NCBI GenBank assembly: GCA_963708575.1
Contig: CAVPTB010000006.1
Coordinates: forward strand, 186,001-250,000
DNA from: DASVWZ01 sp963708575
GTDB lineage: Bacteria; Acidobacteriota; Terriglobia; Terriglobales; Acidobacteriaceae
Direction: 5' to 3'
Length of the DNA stretch: 64,000 nt
Shown here: one piece after another, positions 43,428 through 51,898 of the stretch
Layout of the letters: each line of letters opens with the position of its first letter
Position numbering within the stretch: position 1 is the stretch's first letter
Made by a program: the position numbers and the translations under genes
Notes under the pieces: generated by a model
What the model was told of the DNA's origin: nothing
The model's input: only the letters and a program-made list of their open reading frames with translations
Databases searched by the model: none

Positions 43428-43799
43428 ATGCTGACAATCGATGTCGAAAAAACTGGCGACGTAGCGGTGGTGAGATGCGTGGGACGTTTGGTGCGCGGTG
43501 AAGAAGTATGCACTTTGCGTGAAGCGGTGGTTTCGGAGAAGGATACACGCATCGTCGTGCTGGATCTATCCGACCTCGAAACGCTCGATGCGGGCGGCTT
43601 GGCTGCTTTGCTTTCTTTACGGCAGTGGGCGGCAGAACACGGCGTTCAGTTGAAGTTGGTGAATCCCTCGCATTTCGTGCGCGAGATTCTGGTCCGTACT
43701 GGACTGGATGGTGTCTTCGAGATTTCTACTCTCGATCATGCGATCTTTGTGCTGGCCGGCGTAGATTGTCAGCATGCGCATTATGCCGCTCGCGCCTGA
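43428..43799 (+). CDS. STAS-domain protein (anti-sigma factor antagonist-like)
   Basis: 123 aa. The STAS fold shows in 'IDVEKTGDVAVVRCVGRLV', 'TRIVVLDLSDLETLDAGGLA', 'ALLSLRQWAAEHGVQLKLVN' and 'LVRTGLDGVFEISTLDHAI'. In SpoIIAA-type antagonists the loop reads D-S-S-G with a phosphorylated Ser; here it is Leu-Asp-Ala-Gly-Gly, so kinase control by phosphorylation at that site is unlikely. The gene lies alone on the plus strand between recX and pilT. A GAGG ribosome site precedes the ATG. Confidence 0.82.
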   Translation: MLTIDVEKTGDVAVVRCVGRLVRGEEVCTLREAVVSEKDTRIVVLDLSDLETLDAGGLAALLSLRQWAAEHGVQLKLVNPSHFVREILVRTGLDGVFEISTLDHAIFVLAGVDCQHAHYAARA

Positions 43800-43876
43800 A
43801 TCTTCATCTTCACAGGGCCGGAGCTACAACTCCTATACCCCAGGAAAGTTCCGGCCTCCTCCAAGGATCTTCGTGC

Positions 43877-43907
43877 AAAAAAGTGGGCGCGCTAAGCGGG
43901 CGCGCCC
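43877..43907 (-). terminator. Rho-independent terminator of pilT
   Basis: GGGCGCGC / GCGCGCCC (8 bp, 7-base loop) is followed on the minus strand by CACTTTTTTG. It begins 25 bases after the pilT stop codon. Confidence 0.8.
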
Positions 43908-43931
43908 TTAGTCTCAGGAGGACAAAACTTT

Positions 43932-45056
43932 TTATCGGCCGCCGTAGCCCGCCGACTGCATGGAGTTCTTCGATATGTCGCTGCTCGACGAAATCCCTTG
44001 CATACGCAACTTGAAGTCGTCCGCGTTGGAAGCGTTTTCCAATGCCGTCTCGTAATTGATAAGGCCAGCCTGGAACAGGTCCCACAAGCTCTGATCGAAG
44101 GTCTGCATGCCGTATTGCGACGTGCCGGCAGAAATCGCATCGCGAATCGCCCGCGTCTTCTCCGGCACCAGAATGCACTCGCGGATGTATGCCGTGTTGA
44201 TCATGACCTCGACTGCCGGTACTCGGCCGTCGCCATCGCAGCGTTTCACCAGCCGTTGACTGATGACCGCTCGCAGGACAGCGGCAAGTTGCAACCGGAT
44301 TTGTTTCTGTTCTGGTGGCGGGAATACCGCGATGATGCGGTTGATGGTTTCAACCGCATCCAAAGTGTGCAAGGTTGAGAACACCATGTGACCGGTTTCA
44401 GCTGCGTGCAACGCAGTCCCAATGGTCTCCACATCTCGCATTTCGCCGACGAGAATGACGTCTGGATCTTGACGGAGAGAAGCCCTCAGGGCCGCCGAGA
44501 AATTCGGCGTGTCGACTTCCACTTCGCGCTGATTGACGTAGCCTTTTTTATCGCGATGCAGGAATTCGATCGGGTCTTCGATGGTGATGATGTGTTCCGC
44601 CCGGGTGGAATTGATGCGATCCACCATGGCGGCCAGCGTGGTTGACTTACCGGATCCGGTAACGCCCGTGACCAGGATCAGTCCGCGAGGCATGTCGCAG
44701 ACCTGTTCCACAATCTTTGGCAAATACAGTTCGTCCAGTGCCCGGATCTTTGTCGGGATGACGCGGAGCACCAGTCCGACGTTGCCGCGCTGCTGAAATA
44801 CGTTCACACGGAATCGTCCCAAACCGGCGACACCGTATGCCATATCGATTTCCGTACTTTCTTTAAATTTTTGCTTTTGGCGCGCCGACATCATGCTGAA
44901 AGCCATCGTCAGCATGTCTTCCGCGCTAATGCGCGGCTGGTCGGTGAGCGGGGTTAATTCGCCGTCAATTCGCAGGTGGGGGTAGTTACCAACCTTCAAA
45001 TGCAAGTCCGAGGCCCGCCGCTCCATCGCGATCCGCAGTAAATCATCAATATTCAT
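43932..45056 (-). CDS. pilT: Type IV pilus retraction ATPase PilT
   Basis: About 374 aa from the ATG at 45056 ('MNIDDLLRIAMERRASDLHL') with AAGGA upstream; codons up to 45134 are open but untypical. Motifs: 'SDLHLKVGNYPHLRIDGELT', Walker A 'LVTGVTGSGKSTTLAAMVD', Asp box 'HIITIEDPIEFLH', 'SLRQDPDVILVGEMRDVETI' (Walker B region) and His box 'ETGHMVFSTLHTLDAVETIN'. PilT disassembles pilin fibres for twitching motility. The C-terminal Ser/Gly tail is variable. No other pilus gene is in the window. Confidence 0.93.
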   Translation of the reverse strand: MNIDDLLRIAMERRASDLHLKVGNYPHLRIDGELTPLTDQPRISAEDMLTMAFSMMSARQKQKFKESTEIDMAYGVAGLGRFRVNVFQQRGNVGLVLRVIPTKIRALDELYLPKIVEQVCDMPRGLILVTGVTGSGKSTTLAAMVDRINSTRAEHIITIEDPIEFLHRDKKGYVNQREVEVDTPNFSAALRASLRQDPDVILVGEMRDVETIGTALHAAETGHMVFSTLHTLDAVETINRIIAVFPPPEQKQIRLQLAAVLRAVISQRLVKRCDGDGRVPAVEVMINTAYIRECILVPEKTRAIRDAISAGTSQYGMQTFDQSLWDLFQAGLINYETALENASNADDFKLRMQGISSSSDISKNSMQSAGYGGR

Positions 45057-45172
45057 TCGGGAATTCCTTGGGAACCAACTCGTATGATGAACCGAAATCA
45101 CCGGCATCCCAAGATGACCTAAGTAATAGACCAATTGGGCATTCGATGGAGAGATTGGCCGAAAATGGCCGC

Positions 45173-45197
45173 AAAAAAGCCGCCTGGGAGGCGGCTT
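45173..45197 (-). terminator. Rho-independent terminator of the second DinB gene
   Basis: A 9-bp stem AAGCCGCCT / AGGCGGCTT with a GGG loop is followed on the minus strand by TTTTTTGC, 25 bases beyond the DinB stop. Confidence 0.85.
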
Positions 45198-45221
45198 CCC
45201 TTACATTCGTGCTGATCCGGG

Positions 45222-45770
45222 CTAAGCCGCGCTGTTTTCCTGTTCTGCGACCATAAAAGGCTCGTCGTGACTGCCCCCATAGATCGATGGGACCTTTGCC
45301 CCCATGGGACGGAGATAGGTGGCCAACGCCCCGCGATGATGAATGCAGTGATTGTTAAGGAATCCCAGATAGAAGGCCGCCGGCAGATTGAATACGCCGT
45401 AGAAGTCAATCGACGTCCCCAATTGCGCGGAAGTCATCCCTTGGACTCTCTCGACACCCCGCTTGAAGTTCTTGTCATACCATTCGACTATCTCCGGGAT
45501 GGTCTTAGGTTTGTCGTCACCCTCAGGAGTGTCCATCTTGAAGGTTAGATTTGCGATGCCGTCAAGAAACTGAATGTCGGTGTTCGCCAAGTGCCAAGCC
45601 AATTCCTTTGCCGTACGTGCGCGGGGATCGGGCTTGTAATCTGACTTTTTGTCAGGGATTGCGGACAAGACTTTCTTCGTGGTTTCCAATTCGCGAAGCA
45701 GACCTTGCAGCATGACATCCCGGTAGGTGCTCATAAATTCCAAACTGGGTCCTTGGTGCGGTGTTGCCAT
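45222..45770 (-). CDS. DinB family protein
   Basis: About 182 aa from the ATG at 45770, which has GGGAGG upstream. Four-helix DinB features are 'QGLLRELETTKKVLSAIP', 'ARTAKELAWHLANTDIQFLD' (first His) and 'YLGFLNNHCIHHRGALATYL' (second and third His), giving the metal-binding triad. Function within the family is variable, including thiol S-transferases. A terminator hairpin follows, and another separates it from ilvE. Confidence 0.87.
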   Translation of the reverse strand: MATPHQGPSLEFMSTYRDVMLQGLLRELETTKKVLSAIPDKKSDYKPDPRARTAKELAWHLANTDIQFLDGIANLTFKMDTPEGDDKPKTIPEIVEWYDKNFKRGVERVQGMTSAQLGTSIDFYGVFNLPAAFYLGFLNNHCIHHRGALATYLRPMGAKVPSIYGGSHDEPFMVAEQENSAA

Positions 45771-45807
45771 AACATTACCTCCCTGTTGAAGAGTCGGACA
45801 AAGACGA

Positions 45808-45831
45808 ACGGGCCGCCTCGGAGGCAGCCCG
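45808..45831 (-). terminator. Hairpin after ilvE
   Basis: ACGGGCcGCCT / AGGCaGCCCGT forms an 11-bp stem with one mismatch and a CGG loop, 22 bases beyond the ilvE stop. The T-tail is weak (CGTCTTTG), so termination may be partial and the DinB gene could share the transcript. Confidence 0.6.
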
Positions 45832-45853
45832 TGGGTCAATTCTGATTTATCGG

Positions 45854-46801
45854 CTAAACGCCGACCGGTTGCTTGTTGTTCACTCCTACTGGGGTCAACC
45901 AGCGGAACTTATCTTCCTTCTCGCCATGGACAATCCCGAAAAACTCCTTCTGGATCGCTTTGGTGATGGGACCGCATGTGCCCTTGCCAACGCTAATCTT
46001 GTCGATCGAGCGGACCGGCGTAATCTCTGCCGCCGTCCCGGTAAAGAAAACTTCCTCTGAAATGTAAAGCAGTTCACGCGGAATCCCCTGTTCGGCAACG
46101 GGGATTCCTAGAGAATGTGCGATCTGCAGTACCGAATCGCGCGTGATTCCAGGCAGTACCGAGTTCCCGAGGGGAGCAGTTTGCAGCACGCCGTTGCGCA
46201 CAATGAAGACATTCTCGCCTGACCCTTCGCTCACGTACCCATTGGCGTCCAGCGCAATTCCTTCCACGTATCCGTTGATGATCGCTTCCATCTTGATCAG
46301 CTGCGAGTTCATATAGTTGGCGCCCGACTTCGCCATTGCCGGCAGCGTGTTCGGCGCGATACGAGTCCAGGAAGATACGCAAACATCCACGCCTTGCTCG
46401 GCGTCCGCCCCGAGATATTTTCCCCAAGGATAGTTGCAGACGTAAACTTCCGTTGGGGAATTGAACGGATTTACGCCGGCCTCGCCGTAGCCCCGCAGAA
46501 TAATGGGCCGCATGTAGCAGGGCCACACTCCGTTGGTCTTGATCAGTTCGGTCATGGCGAAGACGAGTTCTTCGCGCGTGAATTCCACGTCGATCCGGTA
46601 AATCTTGGCTGAATCCAGCAAGCGTTGAACATGTTCCTGGGCCCGGAAAATGGCGGGACCGCTAGGTAGCGCATAACAACGAACTCCCTCGAATACCGAA
46701 GACCCATAGTTCACCACATGCGACATAACGTGGATTTGCGCGTCGTCCCACGCTATGAGCTTGCCGTTGTGCCAGATTTTTTCCGTCTTCTGAATCGCCA
46801 T
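45854..46801 (-). CDS. ilvE: Branched-chain amino acid aminotransferase IlvE
   Basis: About 315 aa from the ATG at 46801 (GGGAG upstream). A PLP fold-type IV enzyme: 'IWHNGKLIAWDDAQIHVMSH', 'YGSSVFEGVRCYALPSGPAI', 'PCYMRPIILRGYGEAGVNP', 'AKSGANYMNSQLIKMEAIIN' with the PLP-binding lysine region, 'GYVSEGSGENVFIVRNG', 'GITRDSVLQIAHSLGIPV' and 'EEVFFTGTAAEITPVRSID'. It interconverts Leu, Ile and Val with their 2-oxo acids using glutamate. Confidence 0.95.
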   Translation of the reverse strand: MAIQKTEKIWHNGKLIAWDDAQIHVMSHVVNYGSSVFEGVRCYALPSGPAIFRAQEHVQRLLDSAKIYRIDVEFTREELVFAMTELIKTNGVWPCYMRPIILRGYGEAGVNPFNSPTEVYVCNYPWGKYLGADAEQGVDVCVSSWTRIAPNTLPAMAKSGANYMNSQLIKMEAIINGYVEGIALDANGYVSEGSGENVFIVRNGVLQTAPLGNSVLPGITRDSVLQIAHSLGIPVAEQGIPRELLYISEEVFFTGTAAEITPVRSIDKISVGKGTCGPITKAIQKEFFGIVHGEKEDKFRWLTPVGVNNKQPVGV

Positions 46802-47108
46802 GAACACTCCCTAAAAATTAAAGATTCAACGATACGACCGAAGGTTCTGTTTCTTTGATGCCAATTGCTGCGCCGCGGGCGGGCCTACCTGCTGGCATTG
46901 GGGCAGGCAGCACGGCGTGGGATAGGGCTAAGAACTACAAATTATACCCGAGGTCACACTGGGTGCGAGATAGTTTTAGGGAGGTCCAGCCTATCTGACG
47001 AGAACGGTGGATTGATCGTCCCTCGAGTCGAGCCGCTTCGAGTAGTTCGGGGAAGTCCCGCTATGCCCAGGGACTGTTATGTAGCCCCTTGCTCCGGCAC
47101 ACTCCTGG
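46802..47108. other. Intergenic region upstream of ilvE
   Basis: About 300 bases. On the minus strand a TATAAT (46941-46946) could be the ilvE -10, giving a leader near 130 bases; the -35 is poor. No leader peptide rich in Leu/Ile/Val or T-box was recognised, and no other gene is seen. Confidence 0.35.
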
Positions 47109-48623
47109 CTAGTGACCAGCCAGAACTTCAGGCTGTCCTTTAGCCGGAACAAATGCTGCTGCCTGAGTCGTGCCTGGACGTTCGTCCCCCCGGAAGTATT
47201 GTCCCTTGGTCGAACTCATCTCCGGCATCGCTGTGTAAGCCTTGCTGTAATCGTTATTGGCATTCCAGAACAGGAAGCCGACTCCACCTTTGCTCTTGGC
47301 GGTGAGGACTTGGGCCTCGATGTATTTCGGAGAGTAGGTCTTGGTTCGCCAAGCGAAGGCCTGCAGCCACGGCCGGATCACAACCCCGCTACCCTGGGTT
47401 ATCTTTTCGAACCGTTCCATCGATTCACCGATAAAGTGTTCCGGAGCGTCTCCCGGGTGGTCATACCCATCCATGCCAAAAAAGTGGGACGGGTAAATCA
47501 TAGGAGACAGAACATCGCAGTGCTTGGCCATCCGAACAATGTCTTGACCCGTATGGGAGAGATCCACTGGACGTTGCCATGCCATGATGCCGAAGACATC
47601 CAACGAAAGCAGTACCCCAGTTGGATGGATCTCGGCATAGGCGTGGGTCAGGAAATCCGCGATTACATCCGCTCTTTGCCAGCTGGGATGCTCGGACTGG
47701 AATACAAACGTGGCATCCTTTTGATCGCCTTCGGCAGGGAAGCGCACATAGTCAAACTGCACTTCGTCGACTCCGGCTTCAGCGGCCGTTTTTGCTAACG
47801 CAATGTCATATTCCTGGACCTTTTGTTGTGAAGGATCAGTCCACACCAATTTGCCGTTCTCTTTCCACGGCTGCCCGCTGCGGTGCGACTTCACGGCCAA
47901 CTCCGGATGCGCGACCACCAACCGCTCATCCCGGAAAATCGCCACGCGCGCGATCGCGTGCATGTTCTGGGAGTGTAGGAATCTGACGTATTTCGGGAGG
48001 TCCCGGATCGGAGTATGGTGCTGGCCGATCAAAGCGTTTTCGAATGGGATGTTGACGGTTCCGTCGCTGTCTTTGATGTCGAACACTACCGCGTTTCCGC
48101 CAACTTCACGCCAGTGCCGCACGATCTGCACGCCATGATCGCTCCCCGCCATTAATCCGGTCAGGTAAATCGCTCGAACCTCAAAGTCTTTCTGGACGGT
48201 CACGGTTTTCTCGATGATTGGAGCGGCCAGCATTCCTGGAATCAGGATCTGTTGTCCGGGCTTCAAGAATGTCCCTTGTAGATTTCCATTCGCCGAACGG
48301 ATAGCTTTCACCAATTCCGAAGACGTAAGGTAGGAGGTCTTTCCAATGTATTGGTGAGCCACCGCGGAAAACGTGTCACCACGCTTCGCGACGTACAAGG
48401 CCGATCCTTGAGGAACCGCGAACGCAGGAGCCGCAGCGGATACGCCCGGCTTAGGGGCGGTTTCAGCTGTTCCCGATGTGCGAATCAGCTCCGCCGCTTT
48501 TCCTGTTTGCGCGGCGGCCAGGGCAACGTTTGCTGTGAAATGCCAGAAAATGAAGGCGGAAGACAGAACAACCGCCGATCCGATCCCGATCCACCCAAAA
48601 CGACGCAAGGTTTTCTCCCCCAA
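47109..48623 (-). CDS. LysM and putative glycoside hydrolase (DUF4015/GHL-type) membrane-anchored protein
   Basis: 504 aa. An N-terminal membrane segment (about 10-35) is followed by a LysM domain (about 76-130, 'LYVAKRGDTFSAVAHQYIGK', 'LKPGQQILIPG'). The catalytic-like TIM-barrel reads 'RAIYLTGLMAGSDHGVQIVR', 'GNAVVFDIKDSDGTVNIPF', 'GVDEVQFDYVRFPAEGD', 'LSLDVFGIMAWQRPVD' and 'DVLSPMIYPSHF', matching the DUF4015 putative glycosyl hydrolase family; Asp in 'FDYVRFP' is a likely catalytic residue. It probably binds and trims wall or exopolysaccharide glycans outside the cytoplasm. Confidence 0.83.
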   Translation of the reverse strand: MGEKTLRRFGWIGIGSAVVLSSAFIFWHFTANVALAAAQTGKAAELIRTSGTAETAPKPGVSAAAPAFAVPQGSALYVAKRGDTFSAVAHQYIGKTSYLTSSELVKAIRSANGNLQGTFLKPGQQILIPGMLAAPIIEKTVTVQKDFEVRAIYLTGLMAGSDHGVQIVRHWREVGGNAVVFDIKDSDGTVNIPFENALIGQHHTPIRDLPKYVRFLHSQNMHAIARVAIFRDERLVVAHPELAVKSHRSGQPWKENGKLVWTDPSQQKVQEYDIALAKTAAEAGVDEVQFDYVRFPAEGDQKDATFVFQSEHPSWQRADVIADFLTHAYAEIHPTGVLLSLDVFGIMAWQRPVDLSHTGQDIVRMAKHCDVLSPMIYPSHFFGMDGYDHPGDAPEHFIGESMERFEKITQGSGVVIRPWLQAFAWRTKTYSPKYIEAQVLTAKSKGGVGFLFWNANNDYSKAYTAMPEMSSTKGQYFRGDERPGTTQAAAFVPAKGQPEVLAGH

Positions 48624-49009
48624 AGCGCTTTCAAGGCCATGCTATTCGGCGTGCCTCCAATCAGCTAGTTACGTCTGTCCAATCCCGAGCGGCGGTGGCC
48701 GTCCGCTCCGGAAAAGTCCAAAGGACTTCCCCAGTGCGCAAAGTATTTCCCTTTACATGATCTCCGCCGCCGATGTAAGTGTCTCTCTGGGCTCGACCAA
48801 AGCATCTAAGTCCAACAGTGAATCACAGATGGGCGGTTCACAAGAGATGGTTAGTCATTTGCTCTAAGCAGGATGCGCGGTAAGCGTGGGGCCTATCGAC
48901 AAAGAACCTGGGGAATGGCAAAATTTGTCACCCTCGGGGGTAGCAAAGTGACGTACTCTCCCAAGAACGACAGAAAGGCCCAGGAAAGGAAAATAAGGGC
49001 CCAGACCCT
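48624..49009. other. Intergenic region between divergent LysM and Clp-type genes
   Basis: About 385 bases. The part near 48918-48955 holds CACCCTCGGGGGTAG, an imperfect palindrome, then AAAGTGACGTACTC. AGGAAAGGAAAATAAGG just upstream of 49010 supplies the ribosome site. No convincing small gene was found. Confidence 0.4.
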
Positions 49010-50170
49010 ATGAAAAGCGTGCTGAGCACAGTGCTCGATCCGACTCGTCGCAGCAACGACGCCAAAGACTTCGAAGGTACGATCCGCCGCAAGATTGTCG
49101 GGCAGGACGCGGCCGTCGAAAAAGTCGTCGAAATTTATCAGATGTTTCTCGCCGGGTTGAATCCTCCGGGCCGTCCAGTTGGCAATCTTCTGTTCCTTGG
49201 GCCAACGGGTTCGGGAAAAACCCGCGTCGTTGAAGCGATGTCCGAGGCGTTGTTCGGGGACTCACGCGCGTGCATCAAGATCGATTGCGCCGAGTTCCAG
49301 CACTCCCACGAAATCGCAAAGTTGATCGGCTCGCCTCCGGGATATCTCGGACATCGCGAGACCCATCCTCTTCTGACCCAAGAGGCGCTCAACCAGTGGC
49401 ACACCGACAAGCTCAAGCTCTCGATCCTGCTCTTCGACGAGATCGAGAAGGCTTCCGATTCGCTTTGGCAACTCCTGCTTGGCATTCTCGATAAAGCCAC
49501 GCTCACCTTGGGCGACAACCGCCGTGTCGATCTGTCACAGTGCATCATCATCATGACCTCGAACCTGGGCGCCAGTGAGATGGGCAACCTGGTCGACGGC
49601 GGACTTGGCTTTGCGCAAAAACCAAAGCAGGTCGATTCCAGCCTCGACGACAAGATCGATCGCACCGCCGTCGAAGCTGCCCGGCGCAAATTCACGCCCG
49701 AGTTCATGAACCGTATCGACAAGGTAGTCGTCTTCAAGACGCTGCGTTCCGAGCATCTTGAGGAAATCCTGGAAATTGAACTCGGCATGGTCCAGCAGCG
49801 CATCTTGATGGCTGCCGCCGCCAACCAGTTCGTCTTCAATTGCACCTCTAACGTGAAGAACTTCCTGCTTCACGAAGGCACGGACCCGAAGTATGGAGCC
49901 CGGCATCTGAAGCGGGCGATCGAGCGACATCTGGTATTTCCGCTGGCCAACCTTGTTGCTACCGGTCAGGTGAAACTCGGCGATTTTATCCGCGTCGATA
50001 TCAGTCCAGACGGCACCATGATGTTCGTCAAGGAAGCTGAGAATGCCATGGTCCCGATGTTGATGGAGCGTTACGGTGCTGCCGCCGGAGTTCCTCCTGC
50101 TGCCGTCCGTACGGCTAGAACCGTGGCTCGTCGAGAATTCGGCGCCAGTCCGCTCGGCGAAGTGAAATAG
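49010..50170 (+). CDS. Stand-alone AAA+ ATPase, ClpA/ClpB D2 type
   Basis: 386 aa. A single AAA+ module of the Clp/Hsp100 second-domain type: 'IRRKIVGQDAAVEKVVEIYQ', Walker A 'LFLGPTGSGKTRVVEAM', 'GSPPGYLGHRETHPLLTQ', Walker B 'LSILLFDEIEKASDSLWQLL', sensor 'CIIIMTSNLGASEM', arginine finger 'FTPEFMNRIDKVVVF', and the D2-small domain 'DPKYGARHLKRAIERHLVFP'. The N domain, D1 and ClpB middle domain are absent, so it is about half the size of ClpB. No ClpP-binding IGF loop was seen. It may act as a disaggregase-like or remodelling ATPase; the partner is unknown. Confidence 0.85.
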   Translation: MKSVLSTVLDPTRRSNDAKDFEGTIRRKIVGQDAAVEKVVEIYQMFLAGLNPPGRPVGNLLFLGPTGSGKTRVVEAMSEALFGDSRACIKIDCAEFQHSHEIAKLIGSPPGYLGHRETHPLLTQEALNQWHTDKLKLSILLFDEIEKASDSLWQLLLGILDKATLTLGDNRRVDLSQCIIIMTSNLGASEMGNLVDGGLGFAQKPKQVDSSLDDKIDRTAVEAARRKFTPEFMNRIDKVVVFKTLRSEHLEEILEIELGMVQQRILMAAAANQFVFNCTSNVKNFLLHEGTDPKYGARHLKRAIERHLVFPLANLVATGQVKLGDFIRVDISPDGTMMFVKEAENAMVPMLMERYGAAAGVPPAAVRTARTVARREFGASPLGEVK

Positions 50171-50196
50171 ATTTTTCAGTGGTAAGGTACAAGAAG

Positions 50197-50226
50197 GGCG
50201 TCGCGAACCTGCGACGCCTTTTTTGT
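50197..50226 (+). terminator. Strong rho-independent terminator of the Clp-type gene
   Basis: GGCGTCGC / GCGACGCC (8 bp, 6-base loop) is directly followed by six T. It starts 27 bases after the stop codon. Confidence 0.9.
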
Positions 50227-50321
50227 CTTCGGGCCACAACGCACCTTTTACTTCTCCTGCGTCTAAGCATGTGGCGCCTAGAAGCCAAGTCCTTTAATCT
50301 TCATCTAGGTGCAAAACATCT

Positions 50322-50765
50322 ATGATCTCTGATCCATCTGACAGCAGAGCCGTCACCTATCAAGGTGTGGTGTACCCGTGGCAATGCGACCACCTCGGCC
50401 ACATGAACGTGATGTGGTATACCGGCAAGTTTGATGAAGCCACCTGGAACCTCCTTGCTTCCATCGGTATCTCTGCCACCTATATCCGCCAACGGAACCG
50501 CGGCATGGCGGCGGTCCAACAAAACACGACATACAAGAAGGAACTGGTTGCCGGAGATGTAGTTAGTATTCGCTCGCGGATATTAGAGATCCGAGAGCGA
50601 GTGATTCGGTTCCAGCATCACATGACCAACCACGAAACTCACGAGGTTGTGGCGGCGACGGAGTTGACTGCGGTCCACCTCGATCTTGCCAGCCGCAAAG
50701 CGGTCGCGTTTGCTTCCGAGATTGTGACACGGGTGCGAGCGCTTATGAGCGCCGCGGAAGTATGA
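50322..50765 (+). CDS. Hotdog-fold acyl-CoA thioesterase (4HBT/YbgC-like)
   Basis: 147 aa. The hotdog motif 'YQGVVYPWQCDHLGHMNVMW' contains the Asp-x-x-G-H-x-N signature of 4-hydroxybenzoyl-CoA thioesterases. It is followed by 'YKKELVAGDVVSIRSRILEI' and 'VVAATELTAVHLDLASRKAV'. It likely hydrolyses an acyl-CoA in the cytoplasm; substrate unknown. The Fpg/Nei gene starts 15 bases downstream, so the two are probably co-transcribed. Confidence 0.88.
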   Translation: MISDPSDSRAVTYQGVVYPWQCDHLGHMNVMWYTGKFDEATWNLLASIGISATYIRQRNRGMAAVQQNTTYKKELVAGDVVSIRSRILEIRERVIRFQHHMTNHETHEVVAATELTAVHLDLASRKAVAFASEIVTRVRALMSAAEV

Positions 50766-50780
50766 TTTCTCTCAGACATT

Positions 50781-51698
50781 GTGCCCGAACTTCCTGACAT
50801 CACCGTCTATATTGAAGCCTTGGAGAAACGAATCCTTGAGCAAACACTAGAGCGCGTCCAAATTACCGGCCCGTTCCTTTTGCGGACGGCTGCGCCACCG
50901 ATAGCCGCGGTCGAAGGGAAGACAGTCACACGGATCCGCCGAGTGGGGAAGCGGATTGCAATTGGCTTTGAAGCCGATCTTTGGTTGGTCCTCCATCTAA
51001 TGATCGCAGGCCGTCTCCACTGGTACGAAAATAAAGCCAAAGCCGCGAAAGGACGCGCCCTGGTCGTCTTCGAGTTCAGCAACGGGGCGCTGACCCTTAC
51101 CGAGGCCGGTTCTCAAAGGAGAGCTTCACTTCACGTGGTCGATGGAGATGACGGCTTACAGGGGCTCGATCCCGGGGGCAGTGAGATATCAGAACTGACG
51201 CCGGAGCGTTTCGCGACCATTCTCCGGTCAGCTAACCACACTCTGAAACGCGTCCTTACCGACCCCCGAATGTTCAGCGGCATCGGAAACGCCTATTCAG
51301 ACGAGATCCTTTTCGAAGCAGGCCTCTCGCCTCTCGCTTTGACACAAAAGTTAACGCCGGAAGAAATCAGTAGGCTCTACGCCGCTACCCGCGCGGCGTT
51401 GACGAAGTGGACAGAAATCCTCCGCGCCGACGCCGGCAACAAATTCCCGGAAAAGGTGACAGCCTTCCGTCCCGGAATGGCGGTTCACGGACGCTACAAA
51501 GAGCCCTGCCTGCGCTGCGGGACAAAAATCCAGCGTATCCGTTATGCAGCCAATGAAACCAACTACTGCCCCAACTGCCAAACCGGAGGCAAGCTTCTGG
51601 CTGACCGGTCTCTTTCCAGATTGCTCAAGAAAGATTGGCCCCGAACGCTTGAGGAACTCGAAGGACTAAGGTCTAATCCCACTCGCCCGCAGAAATAG
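50781..51698 (+). CDS. Fpg/Nei family DNA glycosylase
   Basis: 305 aa, GTG start. After removal of the initiator the mature N-terminus is Pro-Glu-Leu-Pro ('PELPDITVYIEALEKRI'), giving the catalytic Pro and Glu of the family. The Lys of 'RIRRVGKRIAIGFE' corresponds to the beta-hairpin lysine. 'MFSGIGNAYSDEILFEAGLS' is the helix-two-turn-helix. The zinc finger is 'PCLRCGTKIQRI' with 'YCPNCQTGG' and an Arg near 'LLADRS'. It removes oxidised bases and nicks DNA. MutM versus Nei subtype cannot be fixed by eye. Confidence 0.9.
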   Translation: MPELPDITVYIEALEKRILEQTLERVQITGPFLLRTAAPPIAAVEGKTVTRIRRVGKRIAIGFEADLWLVLHLMIAGRLHWYENKAKAAKGRALVVFEFSNGALTLTEAGSQRRASLHVVDGDDGLQGLDPGGSEISELTPERFATILRSANHTLKRVLTDPRMFSGIGNAYSDEILFEAGLSPLALTQKLTPEEISRLYAATRAALTKWTEILRADAGNKFPEKVTAFRPGMAVHGRYKEPCLRCGTKIQRIRYAANETNYCPNCQTGGKLLADRSLSRLLKKDWPRTLEELEGLRSNPTRPQK

Positions 51699-51792
51699 CC
51701 GGAAACGCGGGCGGCTCAGTTCCCAAGGACTCTTCGCCTCGACCAACATATCGTTCGATCCCCGTTATTTGTCCTATCCGTTAATTCCTTCC

Positions 51793-51844
51793 TTGTTTCT
51801 TTTCGGAACAGACATATAATGTGCCGAACGTACGGTGTACGTTC
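51793..51844 (+). promoter_or_regulatory. Promoter and palindromic operator of the second BNR gene
   Basis: TTGTTT (51793-51798) and TATAAT (51815-51820) form a promoter with 16-base spacing. The perfect inverted repeat GAACGTAC-GGT-GTACGTTC (51826-51844) covers the expected transcription start, 55 bases before the gene. A repressor site is likely; its owner is unknown. Confidence 0.6.
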
Positions 51845-51898
51845 CGTCAGTTTTTGACCTCTTCGTTCATTCCGAGCAAGCTTCCTTAGGAGAAATAT

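Noticed and set aside
48918..48955. Sigma-54 promoter upstream of the Clp-type ATPase
   Set aside because: No GG-N10-GC core with proper spacing; the palindromic CACCCTCGGGGGTAG stretch does not match a known promoter class.
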